From assembly GCF_036663835.1 (NCBI RefSeq), contig NZ_JAXOJT010000001.1, positions 496,001 through 560,000 on the forward strand: a DNA stretch of 64,000 nucleotides, given 5' to 3'. This DNA is from Sphingomonas sp. LT1P40 (GTDB taxonomy: Bacteria > Pseudomonadota > Alphaproteobacteria > Sphingomonadales > Sphingomonadaceae). The notes under the pieces were generated by a model. The model was given only the letters and a program-made list of their open reading frames with translations, made no database searches and was not told the origin of the DNA. Below are positions 46,091-55,210 of the stretch, piece after piece. The position numbers and the translations under genes were made by a program. How positions within the stretch are numbered: position 1 is the first letter of the stretch; every line of letters begins with the position of its first letter.

Positions 46091-47245
46091 TCAAACGAAC
46101 GGATCGGGGGGCAGGTCGGTAGGGTTGCCGATCAGCCCGATGACATAGTCCTGACCCGCCTGATACCCGGCCACGCCATTGGCATCGACGATCAGAAAGC
46201 TGGTGCCGGCATAAATGCCCGCATCGGGCCGGAACAACACGGCTTCGCCCACACCCATCTGACCTGCACCGATCGCGGCGGCCAAATCGGCGTCGAAATC
46301 GCCACCCAGCGTGCCGCCCACCACGGTCGTTGCGACACCCGCCACGGTGAAGTTGAAGTCGATCTTGTCGCCATCGAGCAGCTGGATGCCATCGCCGTAC
46401 AGCCCGGTCGACTGGCTCACCGCGTCATAGACATAGACGTCGTTGCCCGCCCCGCCGATCAGCGAGTCACTCCCGGCACCACCGAACAGCCGGTCGTCGC
46501 CCGCGCTGCCGATAATCGTGTCGTGGCTCTGCCCGCCAAACACGCGCACGCTGCCGTCGAGCTCGGCGCTGGCGTCGATGCGGATCGCGTTGACGGCAAG
46601 CAGCCCGAAGATCGTGACCTGCTGCCCCGCGCCGACAAAGCTGTCGGCAACGGTGATGTCGAAACTGTTGCGGTCGCTTGCCGGTCCGGCCTGCAACGTA
46701 ATCGTCTCGATCCCCTGAATAGCCGCGCCGTCGAGCGTGATCGTGTAATCGCCGTCCAGCGCCAGCTGGTCGTTATTCCCGCCGCCGCCGTTCACCCGAT
46801 CGACGCTCGGGTCGAAACGGCCGGGGCCAAACCAGAAGCCATCATTCTGCGCGCCGCCGGTGAAATTGTCGGTCCCCGCACCGCCATAGATGCGGAACGA
46901 CCCGTCGGTCTCCGCCGACCCGTTGAAGGTGAAGGCGTTGCCCGCCGCCAAATTGGTGCCGAACACTGTGAGGACCTGTCCGCCTGCGACATTGGCATCG
47001 ACCGTGGTGATCGCGTAACCATTACCCGCACCGCCCAGCAGCCCGATCAGCTCGATCCCGCCGATCGTGTTCGCGCCAAGGGTCAGCGCGTTCGCGCCGG
47101 TGTAATTTCCCTGCAAGCCGAGCTGATCGTTCGTGCCCGCGCCGCCATCGACCGTGTCTGCCGCGGTCAGCGCTGCACCGAAGAAGAAGGCGTCGTTGCC
47201 GTCCCCGCCACTGACGGAGTCGTCACCGCCCTGCGACATGTCGAA
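46091..47245 (-). repeat. RTX C-terminal module, copy in gene 5
   Basis: Starts [10 protein letters not shown] and ends DPFV. It shares the upstream M10-type segment ([21 protein letters not shown]) with gene 3, so these two copies are related over a longer stretch than the others. Confidence 0.85.
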
Positions 47246-49627
47246 ACTGTCGTTCATCCCGCCGCCGGCAAGGCTGTCCGCCCCGGCGCTGCCAGTGAAC
47301 GCACGCTCGCCCAGCACGAAATCGCTCAGCGCGAATGCCGTGTCGGAGGTGAGCTGCATCGTGCCCTGATCGGTTTCGATCGTCGCGGTGGCGAACGCCC
47401 CGGAATTGACGAGCGTGATGACGCCGACGCGAAACGCGGTCAGGTCGATCCGGTCGATGCCATTCTGGAAATCGAGGAGGCGGTCGCTCGCGGCGACCGT
47501 CGAATCCGTGACCAGCCGATAGACGAACGTATCGACCCCCGCACCGCCACGCAGTTGATCCGCCCCGGCACCGCCATCCAGCATGTCCTCGCCGTCGCCG
47601 CCGTCGAGCATGTCGTCGCCCAGACCCCCCAGCAACTCGTCGAACCCGCCTTCGCCATAGAGTGAATCGTTACCGCCAAAGCCGCGAATGACATTGCCGC
47701 CGCTCCCGCCCCGGATCACGTTGACCCCGTCGGTCGCGTCGATCCGCTGGACGAACGAATTGCCGGTGAAATCGATCGCATTGTCGTTCGACGTCTGCGA
47801 CGCGGGACGCAGGCTCAGATTGACAAACTCGATCGATATGCCGGCACCCAGCACATAGGATACGCCGAGGACGAGTTCGTCGCTGCCATCCCCGTCCGCT
47901 TCGACGATCTGCGCCCGCGCATCGCTTACCCAATAACGGTCGTTGCCCGCACCGCCGCGCAGCATGTCCGCGCCGATGCCGGCGATCAACAGGTCGTTGC
48001 CCTCGCCGCCCAGCAGCGTATCGTTGCCAGCCCCGCCGTCGAGCGCGTCGTCGCCGGTGCCGCCGCTGAGGCGGTCGCTGCCAGCGGTTCCGACAACGAA
48101 GTCATTGCCGCCCGCAGCATCGATTTGACTACCACCCGCAGCACCGTTAAAGCCGAGCACCAACCAATCATCGGCATCGCTTAGGAGCAGCTGGGGAATA
48201 GCCTCTATTCCGCTGATGCTGCCCCCGGCGATCGTGACAGATCCCGCGGTGAAGTCGGCGGATATTGCCTGTGTCAGCCGCGCAGAGAGATGCAGCGTGT
48301 CCAGCCCGGTGCCGCCATCGATCGTGTCACCCGCGCTCGCCCAGATCGTGTCTGCTCCGGCGCCAGCGAAGATCCGATCGGTTTCGTTGTCATCGACCTG
48401 ATTGTTGCCGGCGAAGATGGTATCGTCGCCGTCACCACCGCTCAAATCGTCCTTGCCGCGATTGCCGACCAGCGTGTCGTTGCCGTCACCACCTTCGATG
48501 CGGTCATCGCCATCCCCGCCCGAGATTCCGTCGTTGCCACCGCCGCCAAACAGCTGATCCTGGCCACTGTCCCCGCTGATCTCATCAGCCCCGGCTCCGC
48601 CATAAACCGTATCGTCGCCAGAGCCGCCCGACACCAGGGCGCCATCGTCGCGTACGTAAATGGTATCGTTGCCACTCTCTCCCATCAGACGATCCGTCGA
48701 TGGGTAAACCGCAGCATTGTATCCCGTGCCGCCGATAATGACGTCGTCACCGTCCCCGCCGTAGATCGTATCGGTGCCGGCGCTTTCCGTCAGGTGATCG
48801 TTGCCGCCCCAACCACTGATTGATATCCCCACCACCCCGGGTGCGATCGGACCGGCGACGATAACGTCGTCAAAGGCGGTCAGGCTGATTCCTGCGACGA
48901 GTTCCACATTCGTTATGGTCCCGCCGCCGATCTGAATCGAGCCGTTATTCGCGAGTTGACGCAAATCGGCCGAAACGCCCGCGGAACCACTGTAGAAATC
49001 TAGGTAGATCGTGTCGCTGCCGACGCCGCCATCCGCGCTGTCGCCATATCCGACGGTCAGCCAGTCATTGCCCGCGCCTCCGGAAAGCGCATCGATGCTG
49101 CTGTCGACACCATAGCCCTCCTCCCCATATCCACTCAGCCGATCATCGCCATCGCCGCCGTCGAGTATGTCACTACCGTGGCCGCCCCTAAGCGTGTCGT
49201 TGCCTCCGTCTCCATATAGCGTGTCGTCGGCCCCGTGGCCCGATATTCGATCGTCGCCCTCGCCCCCGCTCAGATGATCGGCCCCATCATCCACCGAACT
49301 GACGAACCCATCGCCGTTGATTTCGTCCGCTCCGGCTCCCCCGGAAATGACGTCGTTGCCTTGTCGCCCGTGCAGCTTGTCTATGCCATCGCCGCCGGCG
49401 ATGATGTCATTGCCTTCGAGGCCGGAAATCTCGTCATCACCGTCGCCACCATCGAGGTCGTCGTCGCCGACGCCGCCGACTATGTAGTCGTTTCCACCGT
49501 CACCCTTCACCTTGTCCGCGCCGCCATTGGCGAAGATGACGTCATCGCCCTCGCCGCCGCTGATCGTATCGTCGCCTTCGGTGCCCTGGATGTAATCGTT
49601 GCCCGACGTACCCGTGATAACAGCCAT
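46091..49627 (-). CDS. giant RTX protein 5: near-continuous RTX repeats plus shared C-terminal module
   Basis: 1178 residues from ATG 49627 (GGGG 7 nt upstream). It starts with an unusually long run of GGxGxDxU calcium-binding nonapeptides (residues about 10-180), and more blocks follow at 280-400 and 500-570. An M10-type C-terminal domain ([34 protein letters not shown]) precedes the shared module (46091-47245), which ends DLPPDPFV. No catalytic domain is visible, so a matrix or surface-layer-like protein is more likely than a toxin or protease. It is divergent from uvrA, with a 216-bp gap that holds the uvrA promoter. Confidence 0.86.
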   Translation of the reverse strand: MAVITGTSGNDYIQGTEGDDTISGGEGDDVIFANGGADKVKGDGGNDYIVGGVGDDDLDGGDGDDEISGLEGNDIIAGGDGIDKLHGRQGNDVISGGAGADEINGDGFVSSVDDGADHLSGGEGDDRISGHGADDTLYGDGGNDTLRGGHGSDILDGGDGDDRLSGYGEEGYGVDSSIDALSGGAGNDWLTVGYGDSADGGVGSDTIYLDFYSGSAGVSADLRQLANNGSIQIGGGTITNVELVAGISLTAFDDVIVAGPIAPGVVGISISGWGGNDHLTESAGTDTIYGGDGDDVIIGGTGYNAAVYPSTDRLMGESGNDTIYVRDDGALVSGGSGDDTVYGGAGADEISGDSGQDQLFGGGGNDGISGGDGDDRIEGGDGNDTLVGNRGKDDLSGGDGDDTIFAGNNQVDDNETDRIFAGAGADTIWASAGDTIDGGTGLDTLHLSARLTQAISADFTAGSVTIAGGSISGIEAIPQLLLSDADDWLVLGFNGAAGGSQIDAAGGNDFVVGTAGSDRLSGGTGDDALDGGAGNDTLLGGEGNDLLIAGIGADMLRGGAGNDRYWVSDARAQIVEADGDGSDELVLGVSYVLGAGISIEFVNLSLRPASQTSNDNAIDFTGNSFVQRIDATDGVNVIRGGSGGNVIRGFGGNDSLYGEGGFDELLGGLGDDMLDGGDGEDMLDGGAGADQLRGGAGVDTFVYRLVTDSTVAASDRLLDFQNGIDRIDLTAFRVGVITLVNSGAFATATIETDQGTMQLTSDTAFALSDFVLGERAFTGSAGADSLAGGGMNDSFDMSQGGDDSVSGGDGNDAFFFGAALTAADTVDGGAGTNDQLGLQGNYTGANALTLGANTIGGIELIGLLGGAGNGYAITTVDANVAGGQVLTVFGTNLAAGNAFTFNGSAETDGSFRIYGGAGTDNFTGGAQNDGFWFGPGRFDPSVDRVNGGGGNNDQLALDGDYTITLDGAAIQGIETITLQAGPASDRNSFDITVADSFVGAGQQVTIFGLLAVNAIRIDASAELDGSVRVFGGQSHDTIIGSAGDDRLFGGAGSDSLIGGAGNDVYVYDAVSQSTGLYGDGIQLLDGDKIDFNFTVAGVATTVVGGTLGGDFDADLAAAIGAGQMGVGEAVLFRPDAGIYAGTSFLIVDANGVAGYQAGQDYVIGLIGNPTDLPPDPFV

Positions 49628-49818
49628 TTCCGCCCCTTATCGAAAACCCCATCTCTATCCCCCCCTGTCTCAAACGCCAGCTTCAAATGCATGACAAACC
49701 TGCACTTTTCGACAGGTGGTGCGCGCCGGAGGCGAAATGCGGTCCGGGTTGCGCCGAGCCGTCCCGCTTCCCATTTCGCCTTTTCGCTGCGTCGGCCTCG
49801 GCTCCGCTTGCGGATCAG

Positions 49819-49833
49819 GAACAAATCTGGAAC
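49819..49833 (+). promoter_or_regulatory. LexA (SOS) box of uvrA
   Basis: GAAC-AAATCTG-GAAC. The complement is GTTC-N7-GTTC, the direct-repeat SOS operator of alphaproteobacteria. It ends 10 bp before the uvrA ATG, a position where LexA would block transcription. Confidence 0.8.
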
Positions 49834-49843
49834 AATTTACCGC

Positions 49844-52816
49844 ATGCTGACTCACATCTCCGTCCGCGGCGCACGCGAGCATAATCTCAAGGGCGTGGAT
49901 ATCGATATCCCGCGCGATACCCTCACGGTCATCACCGGCCTGTCAGGCAGCGGCAAGTCGAGCCTCGCCTTCGACACCATCTATGCCGAGGGGCAGCGGC
50001 GCTATGTCGAGAGCCTCAGCGCCTATGCGCGCCAGTTCCTGGAGATGATGCAGAAGCCCGATGTCGATCATATCGAGGGCCTTAGCCCCGCAATCAGCAT
50101 CGAGCAGAAGACGACGAGCCGCAACCCGCGCTCGACCGTCGCCACCGTCACCGAAATCTACGATTACATGCGCCTGTTATGGGCGCGCGTCGGCATTCCC
50201 TACAGCCCCGCGACCGGCCTCCCGATCAGCGCGCAGACGGTCAGCCAGATGGTCGACCGCGTCCTGACGCTGCCCGAAGGCACGCGCCTGCTCCTCCTCG
50301 CCCCCGTCGTGCGCGGTCGCAAGGGCGAGTATAAGAAGGAACTCGCCGAATGGCAGCGCGCCGGCTTCCAGCGCGTCCGCGTCAATGGCGAGATGTACCT
50401 GATCGAGGAAGCGCCGGCGCTCGACAAGAAGTACAAGCACGACATCGAAGTGGTGGTCGACCGCCTCGTCGTCGGTGGCGAAATCGCTACCCGCCTGGCC
50501 GAAAGCTTCGAGACGGCGCTGAAACTCGCCGAAGGGCTGGCCTATGTCGACCTCGTGGACACGACGGTCGAGGCATTGACGTCGAGCCGCGTCAACGAAG
50601 CCCCCCAAAGCTTCCGCACCGAAACCGCCGAACCTGTTGCCCCCGTAAAGGGCATGAAGAACGCCGGCCTCCCCGACAACCGCATCGTCTTCTCCGAGAA
50701 ATTCGCCTGCCCGGTCAGCGGCTTTACCATCGCCGAGATCGAACCGCGCCTCTTTTCCTTCAACGCCCCGCAGGGCGCATGCCCCGCGTGCGACGGCCTC
50801 GGCGAGAAGATGGTGTTCGACGAAGACCTCGTCGTTCCCAACCACGACCTCTCCCTCAAAAAGGGCGCGGTCGTCCCCTGGGCCAAATCCAACCCGCCAT
50901 CGCCCTATTACATGCAAGTCCTCGGCAGCCTCGCCCGCGAATTCGGCTTCGCGCTCGACACGCCGTGGAAAGACCTGCCCGGCGAAGTCCAGTTCATCAT
51001 CCTCCACGGCACCGGCGGCAAGCCGGTCACGCTGACCTTCGTCGATGGCCGCAAATCCTATGACGTGAAGAAGCCGTTCGAGGGTGTCATCGGCAACCTC
51101 AACCGCCGCCTGCTCCAGACCGAGAGCGCGTGGATGCGCGAGGAGCTGTCCAAATATCAGGCCAGCCAACCCTGCGCCACCTGCGAAGGCGCGCGCCTCA
51201 AGCCCGAAGCCCTCGCGGTCAAGGTCGCCATGCGCGACATCTCCTCCGTCACCAAACTCTCCGTCACCGACGCGCTCGCCTGGTTCGCCGCGCTCCCCGA
51301 TCAGCTCACCGGCCAGCAACAGGAAATCGCCCGCGCCATCCTCAAGGAGATCGACGAACGCATCGGCTTCCTCAACAATGTCGGCCTCGATTACCTCAAC
51401 CTCAACCGCACCAGCGGCACGCTGTCCGGCGGCGAGTCTCAGCGCATCCGCCTCGCGTCACAGATCGGCTCCGGCCTCTCCGGCGTGCTCTACGTCCTCG
51501 ATGAACCCAGCATCGGCCTGCATCAGCGCGACAACGACATGCTCCTCGCCACGCTCCGCCGCCTGCGCGATCTCGGCAACACCGTGCTGGTGGTCGAGCA
51601 TGACGAGGACGCGATCCGTACCGCCGATTACGTCATCGACATGGGGCCGGGCGCGGGCGTCCACGGCGGCGAGATCGTCGCGCACGGCAGCTTCGAACAA
51701 GTCCTCGCCAACGAAAACAGCATCACCGCCGACTATCTCTCCGGCCGCCGCGAAGTCCCGCTGCCCGCAAAGCGCCGCAAGGGCACCGGCAAGAAGCTCA
51801 CCGTTCACAATGCCACCGCCAACAACCTGAACGGGGTCACCGCCAGCATCCCGCTCGGCACCTTCACCTGCATCACCGGCGTCTCCGGCTCGGGCAAGTC
51901 CAGCTTCACCATCGACACGCTCTACGCCGCCGCCGCGCGCCACCTCAACGGCGCGCGCATGCTCGCGGGCAAGCATGACAAGATCACCGGCCTCGAACAT
52001 CTCGACAAGGTGATCGACATCGATCAGTCGCCGATCGGCCGCACCCCGCGCTCCAACCCCGCCACCTATACCGGCGCCTTCACCAACATCCGCGACTGGT
52101 TTGCCGGCCTCCCCGAAAGCCAGGCGCGCGGCTACAAACCCGGCCGCTTCAGCTTCAACGTAAAGGGCGGCCGCTGCGAAGCGTGCACCGGCGACGGCCT
52201 GCTCAAGATCGAAATGCACTTCCTCCCCGACGTCTATGTCACCTGCGACGTCTGCCACGGCCAGCGCTACAACCGCGAAACCCTCGAAGTGAAGTTCAAG
52301 GGCAAGTCGATCGCCGACGTCCTCGACATGACGGTCGAGGATGCGGTCGAATTCTTCAAGGCCGTCCCCCCGATCCGCGAACGCATGGCGATGCTGGCAG
52401 AAGTCGGCCTCGGCTATGTCAAGGTCGGACAGCAAGCCACGACCCTGTCGGGCGGCGAAGCCCAGCGCGTCAAACTGTCCAAGGAACTGGCGCGGAGAGC
52501 CACCGGCCAGACGCTCTACATCCTCGACGAACCCACCACCGGCCTGCATTTCGAGGACGTCCGCAAACTCCTCGAAGTCCTCCACGCGCTGGTCGAACAG
52601 GGGAATACGGTCGTGGTGATCGAACACAATCTCGACGTCATCAAGACCGCCGACTGGATCCTGGATTTAGGGCCGGAAGGCGGCGTCAAAGGAGGCGAAA
52701 TCGTCGCCCAGGGCACGCCCGAGCAGGTCGCGAAGGAACCGCGCAGCTACACGGGGAAGTATCTTGCGCCGCTGTTAAATAAGGTGAAAGCTACGGAAGA
52801 AATTGCCGCGGAATAG
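49844..52816 (+). CDS. uvrA: excinuclease ABC subunit UvrA
   Basis: 990-residue damage-recognition ATPase of nucleotide excision repair. It has two ABC modules with Walker A motifs [14 protein letters not shown] and [10 protein letters not shown], signatures [12 protein letters not shown] and [12 protein letters not shown], and the zinc-binding cysteines [16 protein letters not shown] and [14 protein letters not shown]. The frame is open 600 bp further upstream, but that part runs antisense to RTX gene 5 and has no UvrA homology; ATG 49844 begins with [17 protein letters not shown], the normal N-terminus. It is controlled by a LexA box just upstream. The stop is only 11 bp before the CBASS nucleotidyltransferase. 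Confidence 0.97.
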   Translation: MLTHISVRGAREHNLKGVDIDIPRDTLTVITGLSGSGKSSLAFDTIYAEGQRRYVESLSAYARQFLEMMQKPDVDHIEGLSPAISIEQKTTSRNPRSTVATVTEIYDYMRLLWARVGIPYSPATGLPISAQTVSQMVDRVLTLPEGTRLLLLAPVVRGRKGEYKKELAEWQRAGFQRVRVNGEMYLIEEAPALDKKYKHDIEVVVDRLVVGGEIATRLAESFETALKLAEGLAYVDLVDTTVEALTSSRVNEAPQSFRTETAEPVAPVKGMKNAGLPDNRIVFSEKFACPVSGFTIAEIEPRLFSFNAPQGACPACDGLGEKMVFDEDLVVPNHDLSLKKGAVVPWAKSNPPSPYYMQVLGSLAREFGFALDTPWKDLPGEVQFIILHGTGGKPVTLTFVDGRKSYDVKKPFEGVIGNLNRRLLQTESAWMREELSKYQASQPCATCEGARLKPEALAVKVAMRDISSVTKLSVTDALAWFAALPDQLTGQQQEIARAILKEIDERIGFLNNVGLDYLNLNRTSGTLSGGESQRIRLASQIGSGLSGVLYVLDEPSIGLHQRDNDMLLATLRRLRDLGNTVLVVEHDEDAIRTADYVIDMGPGAGVHGGEIVAHGSFEQVLANENSITADYLSGRREVPLPAKRRKGTGKKLTVHNATANNLNGVTASIPLGTFTCITGVSGSGKSSFTIDTLYAAAARHLNGARMLAGKHDKITGLEHLDKVIDIDQSPIGRTPRSNPATYTGAFTNIRDWFAGLPESQARGYKPGRFSFNVKGGRCEACTGDGLLKIEMHFLPDVYVTCDVCHGQRYNRETLEVKFKGKSIADVLDMTVEDAVEFFKAVPPIRERMAMLAEVGLGYVKVGQQATTLSGGEAQRVKLSKELARRATGQTLYILDEPTTGLHFEDVRKLLEVLHALVEQGNTVVVIEHNLDVIKTADWILDLGPEGGVKGGEIVAQGTPEQVAKEPRSYTGKYLAPLLNKVKATEEIAAE

Positions 52817-52827
52817 GAACATCCACT

Positions 52828-53730
52828 ATGTATCGAGCTAAAACAGACTGGGAAAGTACGTTAACAGCTTGGTCCCAGCCGCTCGGCAAGGTTGAGGATG
52901 AGAAAGCCGCCAGAGCTATAACCGCAATTCAGCGAGCGGTGGCTAATAGCAACGCTTTGGGTCGTCATACTGTACGGACTTTTGTTCAAGGCTCGTACCG
53001 TAATAACACGGGTGTACGGCAAGAGAGCGATGTGGACGTAGGTGTCCTATGTCCTGACACTTTCCATTACAATGATTTGCCATCACCACACACCCGGCTA
53101 AGTCTCGGAATATCCGATGCTTCATATTCATACGGCGATTTTAGGGATGATGTTGAAGATGCATTGGTCACTCAATTCGGCCGCGTAGCCGTCAAAAGCG
53201 GCAACAAAGCGTTAAATGTGAAGGAAAACACATATCGCGTCGATGCGGATGTCGTTCCCTGTTTCGAGTACCGTCGATACCGAGATAGTGGTTATGGGCT
53301 GACCTACGATGCCGGAATTTGCCTCACTGCGAGAGACGGCACATTCATTACAAACTATCCTGAGCAGCAATATCAAAACGGTATCAAAAAGGACGAAGCG
53401 GCCTATTACCGGTTCAAACCAATGGTTCGTGCAGTTAAGAAGCTGTCTTGCGAAATGGAGGAGGAGGGCGTCGACGCGGCTAAGCCTATGAAATCCTTTT
53501 TGATCGAGTGCTTGGTCTGGAACCTGCCAGTGCCTATCTTCCTGTCTTCCAATATGTGGGAAAGAGTCGCGGAAGTTTTGAAAACTATTGAGGACATGGC
53601 GACGTACAGCTCGGCGTCGATGCTCGAAGAGAACGCAATCAAACCTCTTTTTGGCGGAACAAGCGCATGGACGTCGCATCAAGTTCAGCGCTTCGCTTAT
53701 GAAGCGCGTCGCTACATTGGAGCCAACTGA
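52828..53730 (+). CDS. CBASS cyclic-nucleotide synthase (CD-NTase)
   Basis: 300-residue nucleotidyltransferase of the cGAS/DncV-like (CD-NTase) superfamily, which makes a cyclic oligonucleotide alarm signal on phage infection. The active site is visible: G55-S56 in FVQGSYRNNTG, D68-x-D70 in SDVDVG, and the third acid at D139/D141 in RVDADVVP. The remainder is helical, as in the family. The product cannot be read from sequence. It has lower GC and different codon use from uvrA and the RTX genes, a sign of horizontal transfer. It is followed 3 bp later by a Cap15-like effector, so together they form a minimal two-gene type I CBASS. No separate promoter is evident in the 11 bp after uvrA. Confidence 0.9.
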   Translation: MYRAKTDWESTLTAWSQPLGKVEDEKAARAITAIQRAVANSNALGRHTVRTFVQGSYRNNTGVRQESDVDVGVLCPDTFHYNDLPSPHTRLSLGISDASYSYGDFRDDVEDALVTQFGRVAVKSGNKALNVKENTYRVDADVVPCFEYRRYRDSGYGLTYDAGICLTARDGTFITNYPEQQYQNGIKKDEAAYYRFKPMVRAVKKLSCEMEEEGVDAAKPMKSFLIECLVWNLPVPIFLSSNMWERVAEVLKTIEDMATYSSASMLEENAIKPLFGGTSAWTSHQVQRFAYEARRYIGAN

Positions 53731-53733
53731 CCT

Positions 53734-54309
53734 GTGGAACCCATTCACAGCAAAATCATCGTGTGGGTTGCAGTCGCGGCGTTCGTCGGCGCCCTGTACG
53801 CTGCCGGCGAAAGCGTATCTTGGACGTGGATCAAGGCTTTAACAGCTCCGACGATCGCTGTTGGCGTTGCCTTTTGGCTATTTGATAACTGGTTGTGGAA
53901 GTTTCGTTGGCTGCACGGATGGCTAGTGCGACGCCCAAATATAAGTGGGGTTTGGGAAGTGGAGATAGAATCTACTTGGGTTGACCCGGATACCGGCATT
54001 GCCGCTCGTCGGAATGGTTTAATTGAAGTACGTCAGACCTACACTCAAATTACCTTTTCAGTGGAAACGGAAGAGTCCAGCGGCTCCCTCATTGGAAGCG
54101 AGTTGATACGGCTCCCGCAGAGTAAATTTAGGTTTTGCGGATCTTACATTAACGAGCCTAAACCCGCACACAGGGAAAAAAGTGTCATACATTATGGCAC
54201 ATTTTTGCTCGCGATAGATGGTCCTTCCCATGAGCCTACCAATCTGGTTGGATCATACTGGACGGATAGAAAAACAACAGGCTCAATGAAAGCTGTACGG
54301 CCAGCCTAA
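53734..54309 (+). CDS. Cap15-like CBASS effector (2TM plus beta-barrel)
   Basis: 191 residues from GTG 53734. Two N-terminal transmembrane helices (about 8-24, IIVWVAVAAFVGALYAA, and 32-50, IKALTAPTIAVGVAFWLFD) are followed by a beta-rich domain that begins RPNISGVWEVEIESTW and ends LVGSYWTDRKTTGSMKAVR. That is the order and pattern of the Cap15 receptor (formerly SMODS-associated 2TM-beta). In Cap15 the barrel binds the cyclic nucleotide and the helices then disrupt the inner membrane, killing the infected cell. Same low GC as its partner. The start codon lies 3 bp after the synthase stop, so they are one operon. No Cap2/Cap3 ubiquitin-like accessory genes are present. Confidence 0.85.
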   Translation: MEPIHSKIIVWVAVAAFVGALYAAGESVSWTWIKALTAPTIAVGVAFWLFDNWLWKFRWLHGWLVRRPNISGVWEVEIESTWVDPDTGIAARRNGLIEVRQTYTQITFSVETEESSGSLIGSELIRLPQSKFRFCGSYINEPKPAHREKSVIHYGTFLLAIDGPSHEPTNLVGSYWTDRKTTGSMKAVRPA

Positions 54310-54373
54310 GATTATGCCCGTAAAATTGGAGGGCGATTACTACACCTTCTCTCTGTGCACGTCTTTGCATCGC

Positions 54374-54859
54374 CTACTCCGACCTTCGCGTAACCCGCAC
54401 CGCCCCAATCTTTTTCGTAAACGCCGCCCGCACCCGCTCGAACAACCAATCCGGTATCGCACCGTGATAGGGCGTATCACCGCCAACCAATCGCACATCT
54501 GGTCCCGGCCAACGAAACTGGTTGATCTCGGTCACGACAACCCAGCTTGGCTCACGGTCTAGGCCCAGATCGCGCTTAACGATCGCTGGCATCTCCACGC
54601 CATCGCTCGCCTCATCTGGCCGACTATGCGTGACCGGCACAACGTTGACGAACACCTCGCGGTCCTGCGTGATCGTGGATAAAATAACGACGGAGGGCCG
54701 GTCTTTCAGCCCCTCTTCCTGCCCCGCATCCGCCTCGCGCGCCCATAAATAGGCGTAGCTGACGACATCACCCGGCGTCGGGGTCGGCCAGTCGCCGCCC
54801 GGCTTCGCGGGACCGCTCGCCCGGTTCGGCGCTGAGGATGGCTTCGATGGTTTCTTCAT
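54374..54859 (-). CDS. PemK/MazF-like growth-inhibitor toxin
   Basis: 161 residues. The core PGDVVSYAYLWAREADAGQEE, then KDRPSVVILSTI and VFVNVVPVTHS, is typical of alphaproteobacterial PemK-like plasmid-maintenance toxins of the MazF fold, which are usually mRNA endonucleases. It ends in a basic tail. The frame starts at ATG 54859 inside the 3' end of the antitoxin gene (92-nt overlap); the first 28 residues are Pro/Ser-rich and may not be part of the fold. It is convergent with the CBASS effector gene (64 bp apart). Confidence 0.75.
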   Translation of the reverse strand: MKKPSKPSSAPNRASGPAKPGGDWPTPTPGDVVSYAYLWAREADAGQEEGLKDRPSVVILSTITQDREVFVNVVPVTHSRPDEASDGVEMPAIVKRDLGLDREPSWVVVTEINQFRWPGPDVRLVGGDTPYHGAIPDWLFERVRAAFTKKIGAVRVTRRSE

Positions 54860-55049
54860 CCAGATCTTCCGTGCGGATCACCTGACGATCCCGGCGCTTG
54901 AGCCGCTCATACTCCCGCAGCGAGAGCATCACGACGCGCGTGACACCGTGCCGCTGGACCCCCACAGGACGCTGCATCGCCTCGTCCGTGTAGAAGCCAA
55001 ACTTGCTCGACACCTCTTTCGCAGAAACCGTCAAAAGCGATTCTGACAC
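54768..55049 (-). CDS. Phd/YefM-type antitoxin
   Basis: 93 residues from GTG 55049. The sequence TVSAKEVSSKFGFYTDEAM, then VGVQRHGVTRVVMLSLREYERL, is the Phd/YefM DNA-binding fold. The C-terminal acidic arm (TEDLDEETIEAILSAEPGE) would wrap the toxin. Start choice: GTG 55049 has GGAG 10 nt upstream and lies about 40 nt after a TATAAT box. ATG 55085 would be almost leaderless, and TTG 55034 is closest to the usual family start. The 3' end overlaps the toxin by 92 nt, consistent with coupled expression and autoregulation. Confidence 0.8.
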   Translation of the reverse strand: MSESLLTVSAKEVSSKFGFYTDEAMQRPVGVQRHGVTRVVMLSLREYERLKRRDRQVIRTEDLDEETIEAILSAEPGERSREAGRRLADPDAG

Positions 55050-55092
55050 GATAATCAAACTCCGTCCATGCGCCAATCTGGCCATAGTAGGG

Positions 55093-55098
55093 ATTATA
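55093..55098 (-). promoter_or_regulatory. candidate -10 box of the toxin-antitoxin operon
   Basis: Perfect TATAAT on the minus strand 44 bp before the chosen antitoxin start, in an AT-rich stretch (55040-55145). No good -35 hexamer at 16-18 bp. Confidence 0.5.
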
Positions 55099-55210
55099 GG
55101 TGAATTGTCTACTTTCAGTTGATTTATAGAACAAAAAGAAAACACTTTCCTACAGCCCCCATTCCCGCATACCTAACCGGTCGTTTCCATCACACAGGGG
55201 TCACGACCAC

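Noticed and set aside
27765-49627. CRISPR array or DNA tandem repeat in the RTX region
   Set aside because: The repeats are degenerate coding nonapeptides (GGxGxDxU) with no constant spacer or repeat length.
35957-49627. RTX toxin or metalloprotease (serralysin)
   Set aside because: No zinc-protease HExxH, no acyltransferase partner and no pore-forming hydrophobic region; the M10-type segment is only the C-terminal RTX domain.
49235-49843. Longer uvrA frame starting at 49235
   Set aside because: The extra 203 codons run antisense through RTX gene 5, and the UvrA N-terminus clearly begins at 49844.
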